Assembly: GCF_900101525.1 (NCBI RefSeq)
Contig: NZ_FMZD01000012.1
Location: forward strand, 22,204 to 86,203
Direction of reading: 5' to 3'
Source: Marinilactibacillus psychrotolerans
Lineage (GTDB): Bacteria > Bacillota > Bacilli > Lactobacillales > Carnobacteriaceae_A
Length of the DNA: 64,000 nucleotides
How positions within the stretch are numbered: the stretch's first letter is position 1; every line of letters starts with the position of its first letter. Made by a program: the position numbers and the translations under genes. Shown in pieces: positions 46,427 to 56,073 of the stretch. The notes below the pieces were generated by a model that was not told the DNA's origin, searched no databases, and saw only the letters and a program-made list of their open reading frames with translations.

Positions 46427-49400
46427 ATGTTTAAAAAGCAATTTTTCCCCGAAACTACAATAAAAACACTTGCTTCTAATGCAAATGTGTACTCAGATGG
46501 TGCTTCTTTATTTAAAAAAGAAGTAGTCAAGCTTCTATCTGTTGATGATAAAGAAAATACGTTAACTTTTTCTGTAGAGGATCACAAAACAGAACAAGTC
46601 CATTTGCGTTTTTATCCTAATGGTGTAGCTAAAAAGTATCACTGTACGTGTGTTCCGTTCGAAAAAAATTCTGGTGCCTGCAAGCACGTAGTTGCAAGTA
46701 TGTTGCAGGGGAATTTAATACAACAAACAGATTTGAAAAAAGTAAATAAAGCAAATAGGTCTATATCTGCCAGTAAGCCGATGTTTTCTTACAAAAAAAG
46801 TGAAGAAGCGCTTAATCAGCTAATCCAGATATCTAAACAAGAGATCTCAAGACAAACAAATGATTATAAAAACCAATCGATGAAATTTGAATTTGTTTTA
46901 AATGTTAGTGGTACTGGTTATGCCTATGCCTATGATTTTTATATGAAAGTCGGCCTTGACAGACTTTATGTGGTGAAAAATGTTCCATTTGTCATTTCGG
47001 AAATTCTTGAAGGAAGAACTTATGAGTTCGGTAAAAACTTCACCTTTGATCCTGAAAAACATGGCTTGCATCCTTCTGACAGAAAAATGCTAGAAGTTTT
47101 GTATGATTTATACCAGCTCGTCAAATCAGCTACACCTGTTGGATATGGACAATCTTATCAGAATAAGACTGAGTTAGAAATACCAGCTCGAAGTCTAAAA
47201 TTGGTTTTGAGGACATTAGAGAAAACTGATGGAGGGTTTATTCGATTTGGTCGCCCGCCAAAACATTTGATGAGATTAAGTGATTTAGATAAAGTATTGA
47301 TTAAAGAGTCTTTTGAACAATTTCCTTTAAAATTTAAGCTTGAGAAAAATGATCAACTTTATCATTTTTCGTTTGCAGACGACGATGTAGACGAATTGGA
47401 ATTGAACTTCCATCGTGGTGCCAATATAGTTGAATGGAATCGAGCGTTCTTTTTCTTAAGTTCCGAACAATACAAGTTACTCAGTAATCTGATTGAAGTC
47501 TTTAATAAAAATGAAAGAGCGCCATTAGTGATGCGTTCTAAAGATTTAACGGAATTTGCATCCACTGTTTTGTCCCAGTTATCTTCTTTCTTGGACATTG
47601 AAGTAGAAGAAGCAGTTCAAGAAACTGTATATAGGCAAGATATGATTGCTCAATGCTATATTGATACATTAAATGATCAATTATTAGTCAGTCCAGTATT
47701 CAAATACGGTGAAGTATCGATTTACCCTTTAAGGGATCAACCGATTACAGAATCGGTAGACAAAGTTATTATTCGACAACTTATAAAAGAGGATGGACTA
47801 TTAAGACTTGCTCATGAATGTTTAAGTACTGCAGTGGTGGTGGATGGTCATTGGGTTCTTGATTCATTAGATGAATTAAGTGAGTTTTTATATGAAAGTT
47901 TGCCTATGCTATCAGAAGAGTATGAGATTTTCATGTCTACGGATGCTAGACAACTCATTTATGAGCCGAAATCTGCCCCGTCAATTTCAATAGAGTTAAA
48001 TCGGAATTCAAATCTATTAGATATAAATTTTGACGCTGAAGATATTGCAACAGATGAGTTAAGAGAAATTATTAAACAATTAAATAATAACAAACAATTT
48101 TACCGCTTATCGAATGGTAAAATATTGAATCTAAAAGAAGAAAAATTTAAGGAACTAAATGATACTGTGCAGAAAATGGATATTGAGTCAGATGATATTA
48201 GCGAACAAATGACTGTGCCCGTCTTCCAAGGTCTGACCGTGTTAGAAGATTCTATTATCAAAAAAGGAAATAGATTCCGGAAACTAGCTCAGCAGCTTTT
48301 AGAACCTCAAAATCTTTCATTTGATTTGCCGGATACTTTAAATGCTTCGCTAAGACCTTATCAGGAAACAGGGTATAATTGGCTGAAATCACTAGACTAT
48401 TATGGATTTGGTGGGGTTCTTGCTGATGATATGGGACTTGGGAAAACGTTACAAACCATAGCGTTTCTACTATCAAAAACGCAAGAAGTCGGCGGTCAAT
48501 ATCTGATTGTTTGTCCTTCCAGTGTTCTCTATAATTGGCAACATGAGTTTAAGAAATTTGCACCGGAATTAAAGACGGTTCTGATTGCAGGGTCAATTGA
48601 AGAACGGGAAGCAGCAATCAAAGAAATGGAATCTGAGAAAACTTCTATCCTAATAACAAGTTATCCTCTGATTCAAAGAGATTTTCTCTTGTATAATAAT
48701 TATCATTTCAAAACAATCGTTTTAGATGAATCGCAAAATGTTAAAAATAGTTCTGCTAAAACAACTCAAGCCGTCCACCATTTAAAAGCAGGAACGAAAT
48801 TTGCTCTTTCAGGTACACCGATTGAGAATAACCTAGGTGAACTTTGGTCTTTATTTTCTATTGTCCAACCGGGATTGTTTAAAAATAGAAAAGCTTATAA
48901 AAAAGCAACTCAAACTCGGATCGCTGCTAAAATTCGTCCTTTTGTTTTAAGACGATTAAAACGCGATGTTTTAAGTGATTTACCTGCTAAAACTGAAACA
49001 ACAGAGTATATTGATTTATCTACAGAGCAAAAACGAATCTATCAGTCACAACTGACTCTGATTCGTGAAGAGGTCAAAGGAATGATACAAGAAAATACTT
49101 TTGATAAAAATCGTATAAGAGTTTTAGCCGGAATGACCAGACTTAGACAGATCTGTTGTGATCCAGCTTTGATTATGGATAATTATACCGGGACTTCATC
49201 CAAGCTTGAACGGTTATTGGAATATCTTGAAGAGGCTAGGATGAATGGAAAAAGAGTTGTTTTGTTTTCTCAGTTTACTTCCATGTTAAGTATTATAAGA
49301 GAAAGATTGGACAGCCAGTCCATTGACTATCATTATCTTGATGGACAAACCAAAAATGAAGACCGACTCAAGTTAACGACTCGTTTCAATATGGGAGAAA

Positions 49401-49711
49401 AGGATTTATTCTTAATTTCTCTAAAAGCAGGAGGAACCGGTCTGAATTTAACGGGTGGAGATACTGTGATTCTTTATGACTCATGGTGGAATCCTGCGAT
49501 CGAAGACCAAGCGGCTGACAGGGTGCATCGATATGGGCAAAAAAATGCTGTTCAGATCATCCGGTTAATTGCTACTGGTACAATAGAAGAACGAATAAAT
49601 GAACTGCAAGCAAAAAAACGTGAACTGATTGATACTGTTATAGAAACTGGAAATGAACAGCCGATTTCTAGCCTTACAAAAGAAGAAGTTTTGTCTTTAC
49701 TGACAGAATAG
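46427..49711 (+). CDS. SWIM zinc-finger SNF2-family helicase
   Basis: 1094 residues from ATG at 46427, with AAAGGATGG 6 bases upstream; the ATG at 46418 lies inside that site. A SWIM zinc finger (CTCVPFEKNSGACKH, C-x-C-xn-C-x-H) lies near 67-81. A long middle part without motifs follows. The SNF2 ATPase is at about 640-1075: motif I ADDMGLGKTLQT near 668, motif II with DESQ in place of DEAH near 773, motif III LSGTPIENN near 800, motif VI DQAADRVHRYGQKN near 1029. These bacterial SWIM-SNF2 proteins probably remodel nucleic-acid/protein complexes, for instance RNA polymerase or DNA repair complexes; the role is not settled. Single gene. Confidence 0.92.
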   Translation: MFKKQFFPETTIKTLASNANVYSDGASLFKKEVVKLLSVDDKENTLTFSVEDHKTEQVHLRFYPNGVAKKYHCTCVPFEKNSGACKHVVASMLQGNLIQQTDLKKVNKANRSISASKPMFSYKKSEEALNQLIQISKQEISRQTNDYKNQSMKFEFVLNVSGTGYAYAYDFYMKVGLDRLYVVKNVPFVISEILEGRTYEFGKNFTFDPEKHGLHPSDRKMLEVLYDLYQLVKSATPVGYGQSYQNKTELEIPARSLKLVLRTLEKTDGGFIRFGRPPKHLMRLSDLDKVLIKESFEQFPLKFKLEKNDQLYHFSFADDDVDELELNFHRGANIVEWNRAFFFLSSEQYKLLSNLIEVFNKNERAPLVMRSKDLTEFASTVLSQLSSFLDIEVEEAVQETVYRQDMIAQCYIDTLNDQLLVSPVFKYGEVSIYPLRDQPITESVDKVIIRQLIKEDGLLRLAHECLSTAVVVDGHWVLDSLDELSEFLYESLPMLSEEYEIFMSTDARQLIYEPKSAPSISIELNRNSNLLDINFDAEDIATDELREIIKQLNNNKQFYRLSNGKILNLKEEKFKELNDTVQKMDIESDDISEQMTVPVFQGLTVLEDSIIKKGNRFRKLAQQLLEPQNLSFDLPDTLNASLRPYQETGYNWLKSLDYYGFGGVLADDMGLGKTLQTIAFLLSKTQEVGGQYLIVCPSSVLYNWQHEFKKFAPELKTVLIAGSIEEREAAIKEMESEKTSILITSYPLIQRDFLLYNNYHFKTIVLDESQNVKNSSAKTTQAVHHLKAGTKFALSGTPIENNLGELWSLFSIVQPGLFKNRKAYKKATQTRIAAKIRPFVLRRLKRDVLSDLPAKTETTEYIDLSTEQKRIYQSQLTLIREEVKGMIQENTFDKNRIRVLAGMTRLRQICCDPALIMDNYTGTSSKLERLLEYLEEARMNGKRVVLFSQFTSMLSIIRERLDSQSIDYHYLDGQTKNEDRLKLTTRFNMGEKDLFLISLKAGGTGLNLTGGDTVILYDSWWNPAIEDQAADRVHRYGQKNAVQIIRLIATGTIEERINELQAKKRELIDTVIETGNEQPISSLTKEEVLSLLTE

Positions 49712-49797
49712 GATGAAAGTGTATTTAGTTGTAAAAAAACCATAGAAGACTTAAACTGACGATAATCAAAATTGAACGATCATAGAAGGTGTGTAAA

Positions 49798-50127
49798 ATG
49801 GAAAATAAGCAATCTGCTTTAATATTACCGCCGGATGAGAAAGTCATTCTTGAAAAAAGAGCTAATATCAAAGATAAATGGTACAACTATATTGGCGGTA
49901 AAGTTATATTAACGAATAAAGCCTTATATTTTAACTCAAACAAATTAAATTTAAAAGAAGATGCCACACGTATTGTTTTAGATGATATACATGTATTGAG
50001 AAAAGGCAATTCTCTGATAGTCTTTCCGAATCGAATCATTGTTGGGGACCGCCAAGGTAATGAATATACATTAGTTGTAACGAATCGGAATGAGTTCTAT
50101 AATGCTTTAGAGGATCAGCTAAAGTAG
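49798..50127 (+). CDS. small GRAM/PH-like domain protein
   Basis: 109 residues from ATG at 49798, with GAAGGTGTG upstream. The build is all beta with a final helix: EKVILEKRANIKDKWYN, YIGGKVILTNKALYFNS, TRIVLDDIHVLRKGNSLIVFPNRIIVG, YTLVVTNRNEFYNAL. The pattern G-K-V-x-L-T-N-K-A-L-Y-F is that of bacterial GRAM/PH-like domains, which often bind lipids or partner proteins. No membrane segment or signal. It stands alone between the helicase gene and miaA and may share their transcript. Role unknown. Confidence 0.78.
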   Translation: MENKQSALILPPDEKVILEKRANIKDKWYNYIGGKVILTNKALYFNSNKLNLKEDATRIVLDDIHVLRKGNSLIVFPNRIIVGDRQGNEYTLVVTNRNEFYNALEDQLK

Positions 50128-50141
50128 CGTAGTTTATAATG

Positions 50142-50175
50142 AGCAGTGACTATAAAAAGTTGCTGCTTTTTGTTT
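50142..50175 (+). terminator. terminator before miaA
   Basis: AGCAGTGAC / GTTGCTGCT stem (50142-50168) with a G-T pair, followed by TTTTTG and TTTTT. Confidence 0.7.
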
Positions 50176-50188
50176 TTATTTAGATAAC

Positions 50189-50217
50189 CTGTTTACAAGT
50201 TAGGTGTATGGTATACT
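50189..50217 (+). promoter_or_regulatory. promoter of miaA-hflX
   Basis: Extended -10 TGGTATACT (50209-50217). -35 CTGTTT (50189-50194) at 17 bases; TTTACA at 50192 is too close. Confidence 0.6.
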
Positions 50218-50250
50218 AAAAAATAAGAGATTTAACAGCGGAGGAAAAAT

Positions 50251-51186
50251 GTGAAAGAAAAAATAATTATAATTGTGGGTCCTACAGCTGTGGGAAAGAC
50301 AAATCTGAGCTTATCATTAGCCAAAAAATTTAATGGGGAAATTATTAGCGGAGATTCGATGCAGATTTATAAAGGGCTAGATATTGGTACTGCAAAAGCT
50401 ACCAATGATGAAAGAAAAGAAGTGACACACTATTTAATAGATGAGATTGACCCTAGTGAAAACTATACGGTTGCTGATTTTAAATCTAAAGCAAAAAAAT
50501 TAATCCATGATATAACAGCTAAGGGTAAAGTGCCGATTATTGTGGGTGGAACGGGTCTGTATATCGAATCACTTTTATATAACGTTTCACACGGTGGTCA
50601 AGCAAAGCCGAATCTAACTTATCGTAATAGTTTAGAAGCTTTTGCTGAGCAAAACGGAAAAGATAAACTTTGGGAGAAATTGCAGTCAATTGATCCGAAA
50701 GCAGCAGAATCAATTCACTATAATAACACGCGCAGAGTGATTCGTGCACTTGAAGTTTACCATTCTACTGGGCAATTATTCTCATCATTACAGATGGAAA
50801 AGAGTGAGAAAGAAAAACTATACGATGCTTATGTAGTTGGACTAACAACGGATCGTTCACTTTTGTATGAAAGAATCAACCAAAGAGTCGATCTTATGTT
50901 GAAGCAAGGACTGATTGAAGAAGTTAAAATATTGCTGGAAACAGTTCCTATAACAGCACAGAGTGTAAAAGGAATAGGCTATAAAGAATTCATCCCTTAT
51001 TTTGAAAATTGTATTGATCTAGAATCAGCAACAGAACAAATTAAACAGAATTCGAGAAGATATGCCAAAAGACAGTTGACTTGGTTTAGAAATCGTCTAG
51101 AAATCAGTAGTTGGTGGGATTTAGTTCAAGTACCTGAACAACAGAAAGAATTAGAAAATAAAATAGAAAATTTTTTAAGGATGTGA
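50251..51186 (+). CDS. miaA: tRNA dimethylallyltransferase
   Basis: 311 residues. Adds an isopentenyl group to adenosine 37 of tRNAs that read codons beginning with U. P-loop VGPTAVGKTNLS near 9, GDSMQIYKGLDIGTAKA near 34 (substrate loop), DFKSKAKKLI near 80, IVGGTGLYIESLL near 97 and the C-terminal YAKRQLTWFRNR near 271. GTG start with GGAGGAAAAAT. It overlaps closely with hflX (5 bases apart), the common Firmicutes order. Confidence 0.96.
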   Translation: MKEKIIIIVGPTAVGKTNLSLSLAKKFNGEIISGDSMQIYKGLDIGTAKATNDERKEVTHYLIDEIDPSENYTVADFKSKAKKLIHDITAKGKVPIIVGGTGLYIESLLYNVSHGGQAKPNLTYRNSLEAFAEQNGKDKLWEKLQSIDPKAAESIHYNNTRRVIRALEVYHSTGQLFSSLQMEKSEKEKLYDAYVVGLTTDRSLLYERINQRVDLMLKQGLIEEVKILLETVPITAQSVKGIGYKEFIPYFENCIDLESATEQIKQNSRRYAKRQLTWFRNRLEISSWWDLVQVPEQQKELENKIENFLRM

Positions 51187-51190
51187 GTAT

Positions 51191-52429
51191 TTGTCAAACG
51201 AAGAACAATATGAAAAGGTCGTCGTTGTTGGGGTTCAAACTACAGAAACGGATAACCAGTTTCACTATTCTTTGGAAGAACTGAAGCAATTAGTTGAGAA
51301 TGCCGGGGGTGAAGTAGTTGGAGAATTAACTCAAAAAAGAGAACGACAGGATGCAAAAACAGTTGTAGGTAAGGGTAAATTAACGGAACTAAAACACTTA
51401 AGTGAAGAGCTTTCAGCAACCACAATTGTCTTTAATCAAGAACTTTCACCTAGAAATGTTAGAAATATCCAAGAAGAAATAGAAGCAAAGGTAATTGATC
51501 GCATTCAAGTAATCTTGGATATTTTTGCTTTAAGGGCACAAAGTAAAGAGGGACGCTTGCAGGTGAAATTGGCGCAGCTTTCTTATCTATTACCAAGGCT
51601 AGCAGGTCAAGGTGTTAACATGTCGCGTTTAGGAGCTGGCATCGGGACTCGTGGGCCAGGTGAAACGAAGCTGGAGACGGATAGAAGGCATATTCAGAAA
51701 CAAATGACTGATATCAGACATGAACTGAAGAAAACTGAAGCACATAGAGAACGAAGTAGAGAACAGCGAAAACAAAGCAATATATTCCAGATTGGGTTAA
51801 TAGGCTATACCAATGCAGGAAAATCTACAATTTTAAATGTTACCACTGAGACATCTGCATTGGAAAAAAATCAATTGTTCGCTACTTTAGATCCGTTAAC
51901 CAGACAAGTTGAATTCCCTTCTGGACTGCAAGCGACAATGACGGATACGGTAGGTTTCATCCAAGATCTGCCGACACAACTGATCGAAGCCTTTCAATCG
52001 ACATTAGAAGAATCTAAAGCTGTTGATCTATTACTTCATGTTGTAGATGCCTCTGAAGACAATATCGCAGGTCATGAACAAACCGTTATTGAATTGTTAA
52101 AAGAACTAAATATGGATGAAATTCCTAGACTTACAGTTTACAATAAGAAAGACTTAATAAAAGGTGATTTCCAGCCTGGTCTGTATCCAAATATAGTCAT
52201 TTCAGCTAGAGATGATGATGATATAGACAATTTATTTGAAGCGATCGAAAAAAGTATAAAAAAACAAATGATTCCTTATACAATAGAAATAGAAAGCGCT
52301 CGCGGGGATCTATTGATCCAGTTAAGAAATGAAACCATTATTGAAAGACAGTTATATGATGAAGAAAATCAAGTTTATTTTGTTGAAGGGTATACCCGAG
52401 AAAACTCAAGATGGAATAGAATGCATTAA
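51191..52429 (+). CDS. hflX: ribosome-associated GTPase HflX
   Basis: 412 residues, TTG start with AAGGATG upstream. N-terminal ATP-binding and glycine-rich domain (VVGKGKLTELKHL near 58; MSRLGAGIGTRGPGETKLETDRR near 142), then the GTPase: G1 GYTNAGKST near 207, switch DTVGFIQDLP near 252, G4 NKKD near 319 and G5 ISARDDDDI. HflX splits stalled or hibernating ribosomes and can give macrolide/lincosamide tolerance in some Firmicutes. Second gene of the miaA-hflX operon. Confidence 0.96.
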   Translation: MSNEEQYEKVVVVGVQTTETDNQFHYSLEELKQLVENAGGEVVGELTQKRERQDAKTVVGKGKLTELKHLSEELSATTIVFNQELSPRNVRNIQEEIEAKVIDRIQVILDIFALRAQSKEGRLQVKLAQLSYLLPRLAGQGVNMSRLGAGIGTRGPGETKLETDRRHIQKQMTDIRHELKKTEAHRERSREQRKQSNIFQIGLIGYTNAGKSTILNVTTETSALEKNQLFATLDPLTRQVEFPSGLQATMTDTVGFIQDLPTQLIEAFQSTLEESKAVDLLLHVVDASEDNIAGHEQTVIELLKELNMDEIPRLTVYNKKDLIKGDFQPGLYPNIVISARDDDDIDNLFEAIEKSIKKQMIPYTIEIESARGDLLIQLRNETIIERQLYDEENQVYFVEGYTRENSRWNRMH

Positions 52430-52447
52430 ATTGAATAAAAACTTAAA

Positions 52448-52497
52448 AAAGCTTATCACGAAGAGTAAAATCAACTCTTGCAGTGGTAAGTTTTTTA
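52448..52497 (+). terminator. terminator after hflX
   Basis: CTTATCAC...GTGGTAAG outer stem with inner AAGAGT/ACTCTT, followed by TTTTTT (52448-52497). Confidence 0.85.
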
Positions 52498-52776
52498 ATA
52501 TTTTAAATAGTTGTAAACCTACAATAAGACGGCATACTTGATTAATTAAATCTAGATTATTTGATAAACTAAAATGTTAAAAATTACTTAGCAAAATATA
52601 TTGTAACAAAATTGTGTCAAGAAACTGAATACCTATATTATTTTATTCTATTTAATATATAAACTTTTAAGAACTCTTACCGATAGTAAACAAAGTAGAA
52701 TAGGTATTCTTTAGAGATTAAAAATACGAATAAATGTGTATATGCATAATACACTGAAAAGGAGCGCGTTAAATTA
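52498..52776 (+). promoter_or_regulatory. SigD-type promoter region of the chemotaxis operon
   Basis: AT-rich stretch with no gene. TAAA (52660-52663), 15-base spacer, ACCGATAG (52679-52686) matches the flagellar sigma factor consensus TAAA-N15-GCCGATAT at 10 of 12 positions. It lies about 90 bases before the MCP start, so the long operon is probably under SigD control. The 12 bases from 52679 recur exactly after fliY at 63651. Confidence 0.75.
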
Positions 52777-55029
52777 ATGGATAAAGTAAAGAAACAATGG
52801 GGAAATATAAAAGTGAATATAAATAAGATAAACTGGTCAAGATTTAAACCTTCCAAAGGTGGCACTGGTGTTCAACGAAACCATAAAAGTGTAAGATGGC
52901 CAATAACTATACTATTAACTATCGTTATGCTCGTACCTGTACTGACAGCCCTATTCTTTTCATACATACAAACTACGAAGATTATGACTGAACGAGTTGA
53001 AGCTCAAGAGGAGCAGATTACTTCAAACATCGTAAGTACAATTAACAATGCTACTGCAGCAGCAGAATCCACAGTCGAGAAACTCGCAATGGATAGCATA
53101 TTAAACCAAGTATCTGCTGGCATAAGTGGAGCAGAGTCGCAATTAAGCTCTAGACTACAATACATTTCTTCTGGAAATCGATATATATCAGATGCCTATT
53201 ATATTCCTATTGGAGAAGATCAAGATATTGTTACAACTAATACTTTATCTAATGCTGATGACCTGTCAGAACAATTACCTTGGTTGGAATCAGCGTCCAC
53301 TTCAAATGGAATTCAGTGGTCTAAGCCATATACTTTAAATGGAAGTACTAGAATTGCAGTATCAAGACCATTATTCGGTGGACAAGCAGTTATTGGAGTC
53401 CTTGCAGTCGATTTAGATTTTGAGACAATAAAAAAAGATGTCGCGGAAGCTAAGATCGCTAATACAGGTTCTATTCAGATCTTTACGGATGAGGGAATAG
53501 TTCTTGCTTCTCCAGATACTTCTTTAATTGGAGAAAACCATAATGAAAAACCTTATTTCCAAACGATATCAAATCAAGAATCTGATTCAGACTCAGGAAT
53601 CATTTATGATGACCAAGTAAATGGTGAGAAGTTTGGTCTATATTATGAAAAAGTTCCTAGTATAGGGCTAACTGTATTTGGTATGGTAAATGAAAATGAA
53701 ATGAGTGAAGAAACAAGTGCCATCATAAAAACATTTATTACGATTATCCTAATTACGGTTATTCTAGCGGCTGTTATTTCCTACTTTGCTGCAGGAATTA
53801 TTACTTCTATTGCAAATGCAATGATGAAGATCTTCGGTGAAGTTCGTCAAGGTAATCTAACTAATCGGTTAAAATATAAAGAGTTAGTGAATTTTAAAAA
53901 TCCATTTGTGATGATTAAAAAGAAACGATCAAAAGATAGTCATCAAGCTAACTCAAGTAAAAATGATTTAGACCCTAAAGGAAACGAAATACACCAGATA
54001 GCTATTGCGTTCAATGAAACAATGGACACTTTTGAAAATACGATAACGACAATTCAAGGAAATAGTCAACATGTATCAGAAATGGCTGCTACGTTAACAG
54101 AGCTTTCTGATCAGACAAGTAGTGCTACATCAGAAGTAGCGCAGACAATCACAGGGGTCGCTGAAGCTACAAGTACACAAACAGAAGATACTGAGGAAAC
54201 AGCAAATCAAATGAAAGATTTGTCTCAGGCATTAAATGAAATTAATGAAGCTGTCGGTACTATGGGCGGCCATGCTGATAATACAATGATTCTTAACGGT
54301 AACAATATTTTTGCTACACAAGATGTAGATCAAAACTGGAAAGAAACATTAGGCACGATGGATCAACTAAAAGATCAAATCAAAGAAGTGGATGGAGACA
54401 TCCAAAATATTGAAGGAATTGTCAATGCAATCACCAATATAGCAAAGAAAACAAACTTACTTGCATTGAATGCTTCTATTGAAGCAGCAAGAGCTGGAGA
54501 AGCTGGAAGAGGCTTTGCTGTAGTCGCAGAAGAAATTAGAACCCTGGCAGAGCAAAGTGCTCAATCATCAAAAGATATTCAAAATATTATCCATACGGTT
54601 CAAAATAAATCTACGGATATGGTTAATCATTTAGAAGAGACTAATGAAGATAGTAAGGTACAAACCGAAAAAATTAGTGAGGCTTTATCAGCTTCTGAAA
54701 GTGTTGCAAGTTCATTAGAACAATTGGTAGCAAGTATGATCATCGTCATCCAATCATCTTCTGTAATCAATGAAAGAAAAGATCAAGTTGTATCTCAATT
54801 GGAAAATATTGCAGCTTCTGCTGAAGAAAATTCAGCTGGAACTGAAGAAGTATCGGCTAATGCTGAAGAAATCCTTGCCACTATGGAAGATTTCACTTCT
54901 CAAATTAAAAATCTAGAAGATGTTGCAATAACACTAAAACATTCTGCTGAACAATTTGAAATTAATCAAAAGCAAGAAAATAACTTTGATTCAAATGATG
55001 AAGATAATCTTTCAACAGAGTATGTATAA
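52777..55029 (+). CDS. methyl-accepting chemotaxis protein with insertion in the HAMP domain
   Basis: 750 residues, AAAGGAG before ATG. A basic cytosolic N-terminus of about 40 residues precedes the first membrane helix (near 44-64). A double-Cache-like extracellular sensor spans 65-320, and the second helix lies near 322-345. A HAMP region follows, but its two helices ([12 protein letters not shown] near 362-373 and [17 protein letters not shown] near 411) are split by about 37 residues, including [10 protein letters not shown]. The signalling domain has its tip at [36 protein letters not shown] near 551-586. The [10 protein letters not shown] stretch is typical. Ligand unknown. First gene of the chemotaxis operon. 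Confidence 0.92.
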   Translation: MDKVKKQWGNIKVNINKINWSRFKPSKGGTGVQRNHKSVRWPITILLTIVMLVPVLTALFFSYIQTTKIMTERVEAQEEQITSNIVSTINNATAAAESTVEKLAMDSILNQVSAGISGAESQLSSRLQYISSGNRYISDAYYIPIGEDQDIVTTNTLSNADDLSEQLPWLESASTSNGIQWSKPYTLNGSTRIAVSRPLFGGQAVIGVLAVDLDFETIKKDVAEAKIANTGSIQIFTDEGIVLASPDTSLIGENHNEKPYFQTISNQESDSDSGIIYDDQVNGEKFGLYYEKVPSIGLTVFGMVNENEMSEETSAIIKTFITIILITVILAAVISYFAAGIITSIANAMMKIFGEVRQGNLTNRLKYKELVNFKNPFVMIKKKRSKDSHQANSSKNDLDPKGNEIHQIAIAFNETMDTFENTITTIQGNSQHVSEMAATLTELSDQTSSATSEVAQTITGVAEATSTQTEDTEETANQMKDLSQALNEINEAVGTMGGHADNTMILNGNNIFATQDVDQNWKETLGTMDQLKDQIKEVDGDIQNIEGIVNAITNIAKKTNLLALNASIEAARAGEAGRGFAVVAEEIRTLAEQSAQSSKDIQNIIHTVQNKSTDMVNHLEETNEDSKVQTEKISEALSASESVASSLEQLVASMIIVIQSSSVINERKDQVVSQLENIAASAEENSAGTEEVSANAEEILATMEDFTSQIKNLEDVAITLKHSAEQFEINQKQENNFDSNDEDNLSTEYV

Positions 55030-55053
55030 AAGAATGAGAAAAGAGGAATAGTC

Positions 55054-55533
55054 ATGAATAAACATATTTTATTTCGTGTAGGCAATCAGATCTTTGCTAT
55101 CCCGATATCCAGTACGGACCGAGTTGTTCATATTGAAAACTTAACGATTATACCTGACATGTCATCTCACATTATTGGTATACAAGATGTTGAAGGGACG
55201 ATCACTCCACTAGTTGATTTAACTGAACGATTTTTTTCCGAAAAAATTCAGGATCTAAAAAAATCAGATACCATTATTGTTCATTGGAAAAATGAAAAAA
55301 TCGGATTGACGGTTAATGAAGTACTATCGGTTGAAACATATTATGAAAATCAAATTTCAGACAAAGTTGATATGGAAAAAGTAGAAGGTATTCCTACATC
55401 ATATATTTCAGCATTTGTTCAAACTGATGAGAAAATCATACCGATTCTAGACCCTCAACTATTGTTTGATGATGAACAAGCAAAAGAATTACAGGCATTG
55501 CTTAAAATAGAACAAATTAATGATGGACATTAG
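55054..55533 (+). CDS. cheW: CheW-like coupling protein
   Basis: 159 residues, GAGGAATAGTC before ATG. CheW fold: MNKHILFRVGNQIFAIPISSTDRVVHIENL at the N-terminus, IPDMSSHIIGIQDVEGTITPLVDLTERFF near 33-61, and the C-terminal sheet. It links MCP arrays to the kinase CheA. A second, shorter CheW lies at 60989. This first copy keeps the usual beta pattern but its loop GIQDVEGTITPLVDL differs from the common GLxNLRGxxxPVxDL, so the two may prefer different receptors. Confidence 0.88.
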   Translation: MNKHILFRVGNQIFAIPISSTDRVVHIENLTIIPDMSSHIIGIQDVEGTITPLVDLTERFFSEKIQDLKKSDTIIVHWKNEKIGLTVNEVLSVETYYENQISDKVDMEKVEGIPTSYISAFVQTDEKIIPILDPQLLFDDEQAKELQALLKIEQINDGH

Positions 55534-55552
55534 TCAAACGGAGGAAGAAGCC

Positions 55553-56035
55553 ATGTCAGAACAAGTCAAGGTCGGGATATCAGATTATAAGATGTCAGAA
55601 CCGCCTGACCAACTAGTGACAATAGGACTTGGCTCATGTGTGGGAATTGCATTATATGAACCCACTACTAAAGTCGGGGCGCTTATTCATATCATGCTTC
55701 CAGATAGCAAAGGATTTAAAGACACCACTAAATGGGAGAAATTTGCTGACTTGGCAATTCCCAAAGTAGCTGAAAAAATCTTTGAAAAAACTGGCAAAAA
55801 AAAATTAATTGCCAAGATTGCTGGAGGAGCTAGCATGTTCTCTTTTGGTTCTAAACCAGATTCCATGCAGATAGGAAAAAGAAATATTTCATCAGTAAAA
55901 GAAACCCTTAAAGCATTAAACATCCCCATTTTAGGAGATCATACGGGTGGAGAAATGGGGAGATCTATGTTTGTAGATTTAGAGACTTTTGAAGTCAAAA
56001 TACGAATGGTCAATAGAGAATATCATATTTTGTAA
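55553..56035 (+). CDS. cheD: chemoreceptor glutamine deamidase CheD
   Basis: 160 residues from ATG at 55553, with GGAGGAAGAAGCC directly upstream; an in-frame start at 55520 would overlap cheW and is not supported. Catalytic Cys in IGLGSCVGIALY near 24-35 and His in ALIHIMLPDS near 45-54, then KIAGGASMFSF and GGEMGRSMFVDLETFEV. CheD deamidates receptor glutamines and, in Bacillus-type systems, is turned over with CheC-CheY-P. cheC lies five genes downstream in the same operon. Confidence 0.95.
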   Translation: MSEQVKVGISDYKMSEPPDQLVTIGLGSCVGIALYEPTTKVGALIHIMLPDSKGFKDTTKWEKFADLAIPKVAEKIFEKTGKKKLIAKIAGGASMFSFGSKPDSMQIGKRNISSVKETLKALNIPILGDHTGGEMGRSMFVDLETFEVKIRMVNREYHIL

Positions 56036-56073
56036 TAGAGTTATTAAATATTATTAGTAAAGGAAGCTGGACG

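Noticed and set aside
55520..55552. Upstream start for cheD overlapping cheW
   Set aside because: The ATG at 55553 has an ideal GGAGG site; the longer version adds 11 residues absent from the family.
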